A DNA stretch of 64,000 bases from Streptomyces lasiicapitis (GTDB taxonomy: Bacteria; Actinomycetota; Actinomycetes; Streptomycetales; Streptomycetaceae), in contig NZ_BMNG01000006.1 of NCBI RefSeq assembly GCF_014646335.1, positions 224,625-288,624 on the forward strand. The letters run 5' to 3'. Shown one piece after another: positions 1 to 8,651 of the stretch. The notes under the pieces were generated by a model. That model was not told the DNA's origin. It saw only the letters and a list, made by a program, of their open reading frames with translations, and made no database searches. The stretch's first letter is position 1. The number at the start of each line of letters is the position of its first letter. The translations under genes and the position numbers were made by a program.

Positions 1-42
1 GCGCATTGAGCGCTCCCCCACCACTGTTCAGCTATGCAGCCT

Positions 43-2613
43 CTACCGCACCCCGAACAACGCCCGCCCCACCTGCCCGAACACTCCCTTCGGGTGGTCC
101 CGGAACAACGGCTCGGTGCCGAAGAGGACCACGCGGGCCCCGCCCGCGGACCCGCTCACCACGGACGCCTCACCGGCGGCGTCCGCAGGACCACCCGCGC
201 CGGAGGCGTCGGCGCGCCAGTGGCCGGAGACCAGCGGCTTGCCGTTGGCGTAGGCCTGCTCGACGCGGACGCCGTCGCCGAGGCCGGTGAACCACATCGG
301 GGCGTAGACGAAGCCGTACCCGGACCCCGAACCGGCCACGGGCCCACCGGCGTTGCGCACCCGCACCACCCCGTTGGCATCCCCGTTGCCCTCGACGGCG
401 GTCACGGAAAGCAGCCCCGCCGCCGAGTTCAGCGCAGCGCCTCCCGAGCCCCGCCCGACAAGCCCCCCGCCCCCGGCGAGAAACGCGTCGAGCCGCTTCT
501 TCGCCGGAGCCTTCAGGCCTGCGTAGTCGAGCCCCGAGGACACGAACAACACATCCCCCTCGCGCCAGTCGAACCCGTCGTTGAGGACACCGGTCGACAC
601 CGGCACCACGTCGAAGTTCATCTCCCGCAGCGCGAACAGCTCGCCGGGCGTCACGGCCGCGGCGACCCGCGTGCGCCGCACGACGTCCTTGCCCCGCGCC
701 TTGGTGGCGGAGAACGCCACGTCGTACTTCTTCGCCGCGTCCCAAGCGGCCCGCCGCGCAGAGCCGGGCACGATCACGCTGCCGCCGTCGGCGGCACGGC
801 GCACGGAAACCCCATCCCGTACAAGGGAGTTGAGAGCGGCGATCTCCCGCGGATCGTCGAGCCGCAGCCGCAGATCCCCGCGCGGCGCCACATACCCGAC
901 CCGCGCGGCGGCGGACACGGCCCGCGACGGAACCCCGGCCGGGCTCCCGTTCTTCGCGGCGGCGACGGAAGCGCCCCACAGCCGCCCGAGGCTCCAGCCC
1001 GAGATGTCGTACATCGCCGACACCTTGTCGCTGATGTCCCGCCCGTCCGCGAGGATCACATTCGCGATGCCCCGCTTGGGCTGACGCATGTCGACGACGT
1101 ACGACCCCTTCTCGTACGAGGTACCGCCCAGACGGAAGTCCCGCGTGGCGCGCCGCACCCGGACGTCGTTGGCGAGGAGATGGTCGACGAGACGGGCGGA
1201 CGCGGCGGCGGAGCGCTGCCGCTTGCCCGCCGGAATCACGTACGCACGCGGGAACTTGGCGGTGTAGACGTCCTCCGGGCCGATGCCGGGGACGCCCGGC
1301 ACGGTCTGCTCGGAGATCTCCACCTGCTTCGCGCCCGCGGCCCCGCGCCGGAACACCTCGATCTGGTCGGCGATCAGCGAACGCCGGTGCTTCGCCGCGT
1401 AGTCCAGGGTCGCCGACATGGCCGCGCCCGCGATGTCCGTGTTGATGGCGGAGCGGCGGCGCAGCTCGGCGACCGGCTGGGAGTCGTACTCCTCGTTGTT
1501 GACCTGCATCGGGAACTCGATGGTGTGCGCCGCGACCGCGCCGTGGAACGGCATGTACTGCGGGGTGAAGATCGGCGGCCAGTCGTCCCAGCCCTCCTCC
1601 TGGTCGCGGAAGGGGATGATCGCGGGCTGCACGCCGTCCTTCGCCTCGGTGTAGCCGAGGCCGTTGACGGCCTTCTCCATGCCGAGGGCGTTGGCGTAGC
1701 TGTTCTTCAGGAACAGGTCGTACTCGTAGTTCTCGCCGTGCGGCGGCGTGGTCGGCTCGATCAGCGTGCCGTTCACATAGCCGTGCAGGTCGATCATCAT
1801 CGCGGGCTGCTTGTCGATGGCGATCCGCCGCACCGCGCGTGCTTCGGGCTGCGAGGCGGTGATGAAGTCCCGGTTCAGGTCGAAGCCGTTGGCGTTCTGG
1901 CGGGTGCCCGCGATGCGCCCGTCGGGGTTCATCGTGACGTTGAAGTAGAGGCGGTTGTGGGCGAGCAGCTTCCGCGTCTTCGCGTCCTTCGCCTTCGCCA
2001 GCTTCTCGATGAGCTGCAGGGCCGCGTCGGTGCCCTCCCACTCGTTGCCGTGGATGTTGTTGTTGATGAACACCGGCGTCTTGTAGGCGGACTTGAGGGC
2101 CTTGTCCTCGGCGGCGGCCTTGGGCGCGTTCTCGATGCGCTCGCGCATCCTCTCCTGCCGGGCGGCCTCGCGCGCCGACTCGGGCGCGGTGACCGTCACC
2201 AGATACAGGTCGTGGCCTCCGGCCGACCGCCCGGCTATCTCCACGCTGACCCGGTCGCCGACACCCTGGACCTTGTTCAGGCGGGGCGCGATGGCGTGGT
2301 ACGGGGTCAGGCCCAGCTTGATGGACTTGTCGGCCGGGTTCTTCGGGACCGCGTCCAGGTGCTGCTCGCGCGGGTAGCCGCGGCCCTTGCCGGCGCGGGC
2401 GGCGCCCGAACCGGCGTCGAGGGCGCGGTCCGCGGCGCTCTCCGGGGCCCGCGCGGCCCGGTCGGGCGAGTCCAGCGGGGCCTCGTCGCGGATCACCGGG
2501 CGCGGCGCGGGATCGGCGCTCGCGCCGCCGGGGGTGAGCACGGTGAACAGGAGCGTGCCCGCGGCGGCCGATGCGGTCAGGAGCACGGGTCTTGATGGGC
2601 GGGATATCCCCAT
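43..2613 (-). CDS. Secreted M14-family zinc carboxypeptidase
   Basis: Predicted exported metallocarboxypeptidase of 856 residues, expected to trim C-terminal residues of peptides outside the cell. A basic N-terminus and hydrophobic stretch (about residues 8-33) form a signal peptide. M14 zinc ligands are visible: HGNE gives H188 and E191, and MIDLHGY gives H277. NPDG and NGFDLNRDF belong to the substrate-binding region, and a later HTIEFP probably carries the catalytic Glu. The roughly 450 residues after the peptidase domain are much more than in a minimal M14 enzyme and I do not recognise their fold. GGAGG lies five bases before the ATG. The gene stands alone, divergent from the EI24 gene. 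The family is clear; the substrate is unknown. Confidence 0.9.
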   Translation of the reverse strand: MGISRPSRPVLLTASAAAGTLLFTVLTPGGASADPAPRPVIRDEAPLDSPDRAARAPESAADRALDAGSGAARAGKGRGYPREQHLDAVPKNPADKSIKLGLTPYHAIAPRLNKVQGVGDRVSVEIAGRSAGGHDLYLVTVTAPESAREAARQERMRERIENAPKAAAEDKALKSAYKTPVFINNNIHGNEWEGTDAALQLIEKLAKAKDAKTRKLLAHNRLYFNVTMNPDGRIAGTRQNANGFDLNRDFITASQPEARAVRRIAIDKQPAMMIDLHGYVNGTLIEPTTPPHGENYEYDLFLKNSYANALGMEKAVNGLGYTEAKDGVQPAIIPFRDQEEGWDDWPPIFTPQYMPFHGAVAAHTIEFPMQVNNEEYDSQPVAELRRRSAINTDIAGAAMSATLDYAAKHRRSLIADQIEVFRRGAAGAKQVEISEQTVPGVPGIGPEDVYTAKFPRAYVIPAGKRQRSAAASARLVDHLLANDVRVRRATRDFRLGGTSYEKGSYVVDMRQPKRGIANVILADGRDISDKVSAMYDISGWSLGRLWGASVAAAKNGSPAGVPSRAVSAAARVGYVAPRGDLRLRLDDPREIAALNSLVRDGVSVRRAADGGSVIVPGSARRAAWDAAKKYDVAFSATKARGKDVVRRTRVAAAVTPGELFALREMNFDVVPVSTGVLNDGFDWREGDVLFVSSGLDYAGLKAPAKKRLDAFLAGGGGLVGRGSGGAALNSAAGLLSVTAVEGNGDANGVVRVRNAGGPVAGSGSGYGFVYAPMWFTGLGDGVRVEQAYANGKPLVSGHWRADASGAGGPADAAGEASVVSGSAGGARVVLFGTEPLFRDHPKGVFGQVGRALFGVR

Positions 2614-2801
2614 ACGTACCTCCGAAGCGTGGGCCGTTCACCGACCCGAGAGATCAGTCGAGAGATCAGTAGGGGAGGTCTACAGGGTGAAATCGCGCGC
2701 AACAAGGGGGTATTCACGAAACAGCCACCCCGCCCGCACCGGTCCCGGGCCCCCGCCCCGGCCGGACAAGGCGCCGCCCCCGGCCGGATAAGGTGTGCCG
2801 C

Positions 2802-3644
2802 ATGCGTGAACTGGGACGGGGCTTCGGCTATCTGGTGAAGGGACAGCGCTGGGTCTCCCAGCACGGCAAGCAGTTCGGATGGGGGCTGCTTCCGGGACTC
2901 ATCACCCTCGTCCTGTACGCGGCGGCACTCGTCTCGCTCGCGCTGTGGGGCACCGACCTGGTCTCCTGGGCGACGCCGTTCGCCGACGACTGGTCCGACC
3001 CGTGGCCGGGCCTGCTCCGCGGCTTCCTGACGGTGCTGCTCTTCGCCCTCGCCCTGCTCCTGTCCGTGGTGACCTTCACCGCGGTGACGCTCGTGATCGG
3101 CGAACCCTTCTACGAGTCGCTGTCCGAGCAGGTCGACCTCTCCGTGGCGGGCTTCGCCCCCGAGTCGGGCCTGCCGCTCTGGCGCGAACTGCTGATCTCC
3201 GTACGCGACAGCCTGCGCATCGTCGTGCGGGCCGCGCTGTGGGGCGTGCTGCTCTTCGGCCTCGGCTTCATCCCGGTCGTCGGCCAGACCGTGATCCCCG
3301 TGCTCGGCTTCTTCGTCACGGGCTTCTTCCTCGTCGAGGAGCTGACGGCGGTCGCGCTGCAGCGCCGCGGCGTGCGGCTGCGCGACCGCCTGGTCCTGCT
3401 CAGGGCCCGCAAGTCCCTGGCGTGGGGCTTCGGTGCCCCGCTCGCGGTGGCCTTCCTGGTGCCGTTCGTCGCGGTGTTCCTGATGCCGGGCGCGGTGGCG
3501 GGGGCGACGCTGATGGCGCGTGACCTCATGGGCGAGGACACCGAGGCCACCGATGACGACGACGAGGACGCCGGAGACCCCGACGGCGGCGCGAACGCCG
3601 CGGGCGGGGCTCCCCGGCCGGACGGCGCGCCTACCGCCCGTTAG
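2802..3644 (+). CDS. EI24-domain membrane protein
   Basis: Integral membrane protein of about 280 residues with four to five hydrophobic helices, matching the EI24/CysZ-like family (MRELGRGF start, then a conserved YLVKGQRWV region). CysZ relatives have been linked to sulfate uptake, but actinobacterial members are uncharacterised, so no substrate is claimed. The last 35 residues are an acidic, Gly-rich tail that looks disordered. An in-frame GTG lies nine bases upstream (2793), but the ATG is preferred because TAAGGT ends seven bases before it, either as a -10 box for a leaderless message or as a weak ribosome site. The gene overlaps the convergent peptidase-like gene by 14 bases. Confidence 0.82.
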   Translation: MRELGRGFGYLVKGQRWVSQHGKQFGWGLLPGLITLVLYAAALVSLALWGTDLVSWATPFADDWSDPWPGLLRGFLTVLLFALALLLSVVTFTAVTLVIGEPFYESLSEQVDLSVAGFAPESGLPLWRELLISVRDSLRIVVRAALWGVLLFGLGFIPVVGQTVIPVLGFFVTGFFLVEELTAVALQRRGVRLRDRLVLLRARKSLAWGFGAPLAVAFLVPFVAVFLMPGAVAGATLMARDLMGEDTEATDDDDEDAGDPDGGANAAGGAPRPDGAPTAR

Positions 3645-4983
3645 CCTCGGCGGCCTCCACGCCCGTCACCACGATCTTCCGCACCTGCGCGATGATGTCG
3701 ACCCGGTTGCGCACGAACTCCTCGTCGGTGACCTTCCCCGTCGCCGGGTCGGTGTTCCCGGCGCCGAACTGCAGCACCGGCGTGTGCACATGGCCGCCCG
3801 GCAGACCGCGCAGCCCGAGGCGGTCGCGCAGCAGCGTCGCCCGGTAGGCGATCTCGTTGGACAGATAGTCACCGCCGCCGCCCGCGCGGGCCGCCGACCC
3901 CGGCGTCGGCCCGTCCGGCCGCTGCACCGGCGTGGTCCCGCCCGCCGGGATCTCGGTCACGGCCGTGTTGTCGTACACGGGAAAGCGCCCGGTGTCGGCG
4001 GCGACGATGTCCTTGTACGGCAGCGTGGTCGTCGTCCACTGCGGCTGCGAGGCCGGGTCGGCGACCGGGACGACGCCGGTGCTCGACAGGTTCTCGTTGT
4101 CCCCGAACCCGCCGCGCCAGGCCCCGTTGGTCCGCTCGATGTCGAACTTCCCGACCCGGCCCTGGCTCACGGTCGTGAACAGGTCGACGCGCGGCAACTG
4201 CCGCCGCAGCGTCCGCTCCACCTCACCCTCGGCGAAGTCCGTCCAGCGCACCGGGAACATGGCGGTCTCGATGCGCACGGGCCCGGCGGCGGTGCGTACG
4301 ACGGTGCCGTCGAGGGCGAGCGCGGTGGCACCGGACGGGTTGCTGATGCGGGTGTCGCGGTCCAGCGTGAAGGGGTCGAAGCCGGTGACGAGGACCCGCT
4401 TGATCCGCTGACCCTTGGGGTAGCGGATCGTGTCCTGCCCGCGGGACGTGGTCTCCAGAGAGCCGAGCAGCCGCTGCCGCCGCTCGTCCCCGAGCTCGAA
4501 CCCGCGCGGCTCCCAGGCCCGCAGCGCCCGCGTCATCCCGAGCCGCGCCCAGTACAACGGCCGGTCGTCATCGCGGCTCAAGTCGCCCGCCCGTCGCCCG
4601 CCACCACCCTTCCAAGGAAGCGCTTCGCGCCCTTCTTTTTTCTGCGGCCCGCGCCCCTGCGCCCGCTCCACCGCCCGCCGCCACAACGACTGCCCCTGGC
4701 GTACGACGAGACGCTCGGCCTCCTTGTACGAGCGGACCCGGCCGAGATCCCGCGCGAAACCGGGCGCCACGCCGTCGAACCCGCTGCGCCGCAGGATTTC
4801 TTGCGGCACGGCCCGGTCGAGCCGCTGCTCCTCGACGGTGGGCGCCCCCGAAGAACCGGAGCCGGAACCGGATTCGGCGGCGGAGTCGGCCGTGGCGGGC
4901 GACGCGGAGACACCGAGCAGCAGCGCGACACCGACCACGCCGAGCCGCCGCCCGAGTATCGCGGGGGTGAGAGAGGGAGCCAC
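3631..4983 (-). CDS. Secreted pyroglutamyl-peptidase-like protein lacking cysteine
   Basis: A 450-residue protein with an N-terminal signal peptide (hydrophobic segment about residues 14-32). From about residue 196 it resembles pyrrolidone-carboxylate peptidase (family C15): VLVTGFDPF followed by SNPSG, then SQGRVGKFDIER with a Glu (E283) where C15 has its catalytic Glu, and GGHVH where the catalytic His is expected. The catalytic Cys motif VCN is replaced by LSN (S375), and no cysteine occurs anywhere in the protein. It may be a serine variant, an inactive relative or a binding protein. Residues 33-190 are an extra region of unknown role. GTG start chosen because GGAAGGAC lies just upstream and the signal peptide begins there; the open frame continues 100 codons further without such support. 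Confidence 0.75.
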   Translation of the reverse strand: MAPSLTPAILGRRLGVVGVALLLGVSASPATADSAAESGSGSGSSGAPTVEEQRLDRAVPQEILRRSGFDGVAPGFARDLGRVRSYKEAERLVVRQGQSLWRRAVERAQGRGPQKKEGREALPWKGGGGRRAGDLSRDDDRPLYWARLGMTRALRAWEPRGFELGDERRQRLLGSLETTSRGQDTIRYPKGQRIKRVLVTGFDPFTLDRDTRISNPSGATALALDGTVVRTAAGPVRIETAMFPVRWTDFAEGEVERTLRRQLPRVDLFTTVSQGRVGKFDIERTNGAWRGGFGDNENLSSTGVVPVADPASQPQWTTTTLPYKDIVAADTGRFPVYDNTAVTEIPAGGTTPVQRPDGPTPGSAARAGGGGDYLSNEIAYRATLLRDRLGLRGLPGGHVHTPVLQFGAGNTDPATGKVTDEEFVRNRVDIIAQVRKIVVTGVEAAEANGR

Positions 4984-5042
4984 GAGAGTCCTTCCGTTGC
5001 AGGTGAGATGGCGGAAGTATCGCGGGACAGGGGAGGCGAGCG

Positions 5043-6026
5043 CTACGGGGGGCGGTGCTTCGGATGCCGGTCCACCAGCCGCGCCGACTCCCGCAGCGCG
5101 GCGATGAACGGCTCCGCGCTCGGCACCCGCGCCCGCCCTCGCGCGGTCGCCGCGTACACCGCCCGCGCGCCCTCGTCCGTCACCGGCACCAGGGCGATGT
5201 CCGGCCGCACCCCCTGCGCCGCGAGCGCCGGGACCAGGGTCACGCCGAGGCCCGCGGCCACGTACCCCTGCTTGGCGGTCCACTCGCCCACCACATGCGC
5301 GATCCGGGGCCGGAAGCCGTGGCGCAGCGCCGCGTCGAGGAGGGTGCCGGCGGGCTCGGGGCTGCCGGACACCCAGTCCTCGTCGGCGAGTTGGCGCATG
5401 CCGACGCGGGGCTCGTCCGCCAGGGGGTGGTCCGCGGGCACCGCCACGTACAGCTTCTCATCGAGGAGATGGTGCAGTTCGCAGCCGTCCTCGGGCAGCG
5501 GGCCGCCCGTCGTCGACACCACCGCGAGATCGAGATCGCCCTCCAAGAGGCGGCCGAGCAGCGGCCGTGTGAAGCCCTCCTCGCGCGCGAGGGCGACCCC
5601 GGGGTGGCGGGCGCGGAAGGCGGCGATCGCCCGCGGCACAAGGGCCGCGTCCGCCGTCGCGAACGCCCCGAACCGCAGCAGCCCGCCCGCCGCGCCGTCC
5701 AGGTCCGTCAACTCCCGCCGCATCCGCGTGAGTTGGTCGAGTGCCGCCTCCGTGTACGGCAGCGCGGCCCGGCCGTGCGCGGTGAGGCGTACGCCGCGTG
5801 GCAGCCGGTCGAAGAGGGGCGCGCCGCCGAGCGCGGCCTCCAGGGAGGCGATCTGACGGGACACGGCGGACTGCGTCCAGCCCAGGCGGCGCGCGGCCAC
5901 GGTGAAGGAGCCGTGCCGGGCCACCTCCGTGAACGCGCGCAGCCAGACCGTGGACACATCACTCGACTCGTCACTCGGCTCATCACGTGACTCATGTGGA
6001 TCCCGCATGGCTGACATGCTAGACAT
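5043..6026 (-). CDS. LysR-family transcriptional regulator
   Basis: A 327-residue LysR-type regulator. The winged helix-turn-helix lies near residues 27-85 (RAFTEVARHGSFTVAARRL, then WTQSAVSRQIASLE), followed by a periplasmic-binding-protein-like effector domain to the C-terminus. It is divergent from the NAD-dependent dehydrogenase gene, with 40 bases between them, so by the usual LysR arrangement it probably controls that gene and perhaps RidA. Three in-frame ATGs (6026, 6017, 6008) are possible starts and none has a good ribosome site. The effector is unknown. Confidence 0.88.
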   Translation of the reverse strand: MSSMSAMRDPHESRDEPSDESSDVSTVWLRAFTEVARHGSFTVAARRLGWTQSAVSRQIASLEAALGGAPLFDRLPRGVRLTAHGRAALPYTEAALDQLTRMRRELTDLDGAAGGLLRFGAFATADAALVPRAIAAFRARHPGVALAREEGFTRPLLGRLLEGDLDLAVVSTTGGPLPEDGCELHHLLDEKLYVAVPADHPLADEPRVGMRQLADEDWVSGSPEPAGTLLDAALRHGFRPRIAHVVGEWTAKQGYVAAGLGVTLVPALAAQGVRPDIALVPVTDEGARAVYAATARGRARVPSAEPFIAALRESARLVDRHPKHRPP

Positions 6027-6030
6027 TCGC

Positions 6031-6059
6031 TTGTCGCATCACCTGGCCGGGCCTAGCGT
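6031..6059 (+). promoter_or_regulatory. Promoter for the dehydrogenase gene (leaderless)
   Basis: TTGTCG (6031-6036), a 17-base spacer and TAGCGT (6054-6059) form a good vegetative-type promoter in the short LysR/dehydrogenase intergenic region. Transcription would begin at or next to the ATG at 6067, so the message would be leaderless. LysR binding here is likely from the divergent layout, but I do not see a convincing LysR box. Confidence 0.55.
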
Positions 6060-6066
6060 CGTACGC

Positions 6067-6942
6067 ATGCACCGGAACAAGGAACAGCGCGACGCACACA
6101 CCACGGGACACCGCCCCCACCAGCGGGTCGCGTTTCTCGGGCTCGGGCACATGGGTGCCCCGATGGCCCACCGGCTGCTGGCCGCCGGGCACCCGCTGAC
6201 CGTGTGGAACCGCACCGCCGCCAAGGCCGAACCCCTCGTCGCGGCGGGCGCGCGGCTCGCCGCCACGCCCGCGGACGCGGTGCGCGAGGCCGACGTGGTC
6301 CTCACGATGCTGGCGGGCCCCGAGGCGCTCGGCCGCGTCGCCGACGCGATCGTGCCGGGCCTGCGGGCGGGCGTCACCTGGGTGGAGATGTCGACCGTCG
6401 GCCCGGACGCGGTACGGGAGTTGGGGGAGCGGATGCCGGACGGCGTCACGCTCGTCGACGCGCCCGTCATGGGCAGCACGGACAAGGCCGCAGCGGGGGA
6501 GCTCGGCATCCTCGCGGGCGGGGACGCCGCCGTCGTCGAGCCCCTGCTCGCCTCCCTCGGCACCGTGACCCGCACCGGCCCGCTCGGCTCCGGCGCCGCA
6601 CTCAAGGTCGTCGTGAACACCGCCGTGCTCGGCGGGGTCGCGCTGGTCGCGGAGGCGATGGCCCTGGCCGACGCGCTCGGCCTGGACGAACAGGTGGCGC
6701 GCGGCGCCCTGGCCCGCGGCCCGCTCGCGGGCGCCGTCGCCCGCGCCTTCGCCGACGACGTGCACTTCGGCAACGACCTCGCGGTGAAGGACGTGGCGCT
6801 GGCCACGGACGCGGCGCGACTGCCCGCGATGGAGGCGGTCCGCGCCCACTACGAGGCCGCGGCGGCGGACCCGGCCACCGCCCACGAGGACATCGCCCGA
6901 GCCGTCCCTCACATCCGCACCACCCGCAACCGCACCGCCTAG
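6067..6942 (+). CDS. NAD(P)-dependent dehydrogenase, 3-hydroxyisobutyrate dehydrogenase family
   Basis: A 291-residue beta-hydroxyacid dehydrogenase. The Rossmann motif GLGHMGAPMA (about residues 26-35) with TVWNRT at the end of the second strand suggests NADP preference, by analogy with the Asn-Arg seen in family members. DAPVMGS is the substrate-binding loop, and K178 in ALKVVVNT matches the catalytic lysine region (GxxxKxxxN). The family oxidises 3-hydroxyacids or reduces glyoxylate or imines. With RidA 60 bases downstream and LysR upstream, a small amino-acid or imine catabolic unit is plausible, but the substrate cannot be read from sequence. The start is set by the leaderless promoter. 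Confidence 0.88.
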   Translation: MHRNKEQRDAHTTGHRPHQRVAFLGLGHMGAPMAHRLLAAGHPLTVWNRTAAKAEPLVAAGARLAATPADAVREADVVLTMLAGPEALGRVADAIVPGLRAGVTWVEMSTVGPDAVRELGERMPDGVTLVDAPVMGSTDKAAAGELGILAGGDAAVVEPLLASLGTVTRTGPLGSGAALKVVVNTAVLGGVALVAEAMALADALGLDEQVARGALARGPLAGAVARAFADDVHFGNDLAVKDVALATDAARLPAMEAVRAHYEAAAADPATAHEDIARAVPHIRTTRNRTA

Positions 6943-6950
6943 CCGCCACC

Positions 6951-6977
6951 CCTGTACGTCACCCCTGTACGTCACCC
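6951..6977 (+). repeat. 13-bp tandem direct repeat
   Basis: CCCCTGTACGTCA occurs twice in direct succession between the dehydrogenase and RidA genes. It may be replication slippage or a paired protein-binding site. No function can be assigned. Confidence 0.5.
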
Positions 6978-7002
6978 CACAAGGAACCGGAGCACCGCCC
7001 CC

Positions 7003-7392
7003 ATGCGCACCACCCTCGACAACCCCGCCGGCGCACCGCAGCCCCTGGGCCCCTACTCCCAGGTCGCCCGCGTCCAACTCGCCGACGGAGGCGCCCTGTT
7101 GTACCTGTCCGGGCAGATCGCCGACGGCGCGGACATCACCGCGCAGAGCCACGGCGTCTTCGCCACCCTGACCGCGCTCCTCGAAGCACACGGCGCGACC
7201 CTCGCCGACATCATCAACATCCGCACGTTCCTGACGGACATGGACGACCTGCCCGGCTACGCCGCCGTCCGCCGCACCTACCTCACCGGCACACCGCCCA
7301 CGAGCACGACGGTGTCGGTGCCCCGGCTCTTCAGGCCCGAGGCCCTGATCGAGGTGGAGGTGGTGGCTACCTGCCCGGCCGGTCGGCCGTGA
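7003..7392 (+). CDS. RidA family reactive-imine deaminase-like protein
   Basis: A 129-residue YjgF/YER057c/UK114 protein. It has GPYSQ near the N-terminus, LYLSGQIA and the C-terminal family region STTVSVPRLFRPEALIEVEV. Canonical RidA carries a catalytic Arg in a C-terminal Cys-Arg or equivalent; here R107 follows VP, consistent with a Rid-type protein, though subgroup assignment needs an alignment. RidA enzymes hydrolyse enamine/imine intermediates made by PLP enzymes. The gene lies 60 bases downstream of the dehydrogenase and is probably co-transcribed with it. It overlaps the convergent SGNH hydrolase gene by 26 bases. Confidence 0.88.
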   Translation: MRTTLDNPAGAPQPLGPYSQVARVQLADGGALLYLSGQIADGADITAQSHGVFATLTALLEAHGATLADIINIRTFLTDMDDLPGYAAVRRTYLTGTPPTSTTVSVPRLFRPEALIEVEVVATCPAGRP

Positions 7393-8278
7393 TCCCCCGG
7401 TGGGCCATCTCGGCGAGGCGCGACTGCCCGTCCTTGCTGGGGTGGAACCAGTCCCAGTGGCTCAACTGGTCCCCGTCGAAGTGGAAGCCGAAGACGGCCC
7501 CGCCGTCGTACCGGCAGCGCTGATCCTTCGCGCAGACGTCCTTGAGCACCTTGTTGTACGCCACCACGCGGTCCTGCACCGACTGGCGCCGGTCGGTGGC
7601 GGCCCGGTCCATGCTGTCCGCGTCGGCCAGCATCGACTTGCAGATGCCCAGCTTCCACACCTGCTTGCCCAACTGGTTGGTGCGCCCCGTGGACCAGAGC
7701 CGCTTCAGGTCCGGCACGCTCGCCACGTACACCTGCGCCTTGGGCTGGGAGCGCCGGAGGACCCGCAGCGCGTCCTCGAAGTCGGCGCGGAACTCGGAGA
7801 CGGACGTCATCTCGTCGGCCGACGAGCGGCAGGCGTCATTGGCGCCGGCCATCACCGTCACCAGCTCGGGCCCGCGCGCCGCGGCCCGTGACATCTGCTC
7901 CGGCAGGTCGGACATCCGGGCGCCGGTCTTCGCGTAGTTCCAACTGTGCGTCGTCGCCCGCTGCTTGCCGAGCAGCCGCTGCGCGAGGCTGCGCACACCG
8001 TCGTCGCTGCCGGTGGCCCAGGACGCCTCGGGGCAGTCGGAGAGCACCGAGCAGGCGTCGAAGCCGCGCGTGATGGAGTCGCCGACGGCGGCGAGGGAAC
8101 GCGGGCTCGTGTCCCAGACGGGGGCCGGCTTGGGCGCCGCTCTGTCCTGGGCCTTCGGTCCGTTCGGCGCCGGGGAGTCGCCGCCGGACGCGTCGCACGC
8201 CGTGAGCGTGGCCAGGCCGGTGAGAGCCGCCGTCGCGAGGGCGACGGCGGCCCGTGCGCGGTGCCTTGAGTTGCGCAT
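7367..8278 (-). CDS. SGNH/GDSL-type hydrolase lipoprotein
   Basis: A 303-residue exported esterase-like protein. A signal peptide ends in the lipobox LTAC (C28), so it should be a membrane-anchored lipoprotein. SGNH blocks are present: AVGDSIT with nucleophile S68, GANDAC containing the block III Asn, and DWFHPS near the C-terminus with the catalytic Asp and His. Six or more additional cysteines suggest disulfides in an extracellular fold, similar to the Streptomyces SGNH esterase/lipase group. The substrate (acyl ester, glycan acetyl group or lipid) is not known. It is divergent from DUF3145 across a 373-base gap. Confidence 0.88.
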   Translation of the reverse strand: MRNSRHRARAAVALATAALTGLATLTACDASGGDSPAPNGPKAQDRAAPKPAPVWDTSPRSLAAVGDSITRGFDACSVLSDCPEASWATGSDDGVRSLAQRLLGKQRATTHSWNYAKTGARMSDLPEQMSRAAARGPELVTVMAGANDACRSSADEMTSVSEFRADFEDALRVLRRSQPKAQVYVASVPDLKRLWSTGRTNQLGKQVWKLGICKSMLADADSMDRAATDRRQSVQDRVVAYNKVLKDVCAKDQRCRYDGGAVFGFHFDGDQLSHWDWFHPSKDGQSRLAEMAHRGITADRPGR

Positions 8279-8651
8279 CCTCGTCCCCTCTGTCGTCCAA
8301 CGTGACGTCGTACGGGCCCCGTGGGTTGCGTGCTGCCGAGTACGGATTTGTCCCGTCTGCGGCCGCCCGGCTGCCCGCAGGCACCCAGCCGGGGGTTTCC
8401 GCGCCTCCCAGCGAGTGAAACCTCGGAGTTTCCCGGCATGCGGACCGACGGTACGTCACACTCCTTGCCTCGCCGCACGGTAGCCTCGCCACCCAGTGGC
8501 ACCCGCTCTTCTCGGTTCCGCTAAATTACATCACGTCACATCTGTCCCCTTTTCTTGACTTTTCCCGTTTTCATGGAATTCGGGGAGTATCGCTCGGCAC
8601 GGGCGCGAGGCCGCTGGGGAAGGCGTACCTCGTCCCACACTGGAGGTCCCG
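8279..8651. other. 373-base intergenic region, divergent promoters expected
   Basis: No convincing small gene was found here. The stretch 8518-8580 is strikingly AT-rich for this genome and includes TTGACT at 8555-8560, probably part of the DUF3145 promoter, although I cannot pick a good -10 box. A short inverted repeat (GAAAC and GTTTC arms around 8418-8433) lies closer to the lipoprotein gene. I looked for c-di-AMP, cobalamin and c-di-GMP riboswitch signatures and saw none. Confidence 0.4.

Noticed and set aside
34-2595. Long open frame on the plus strand opposite the M14 peptidase
   Set aside because: It is Arg/Gly/His/Val-rich with no motif, and is a shadow of the minus-strand gene in high-GC DNA.
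8279-8651. Riboswitch upstream of the SGNH lipoprotein
   Set aside because: No segment matched cobalamin, c-di-AMP, c-di-GMP or other conserved aptamer words.
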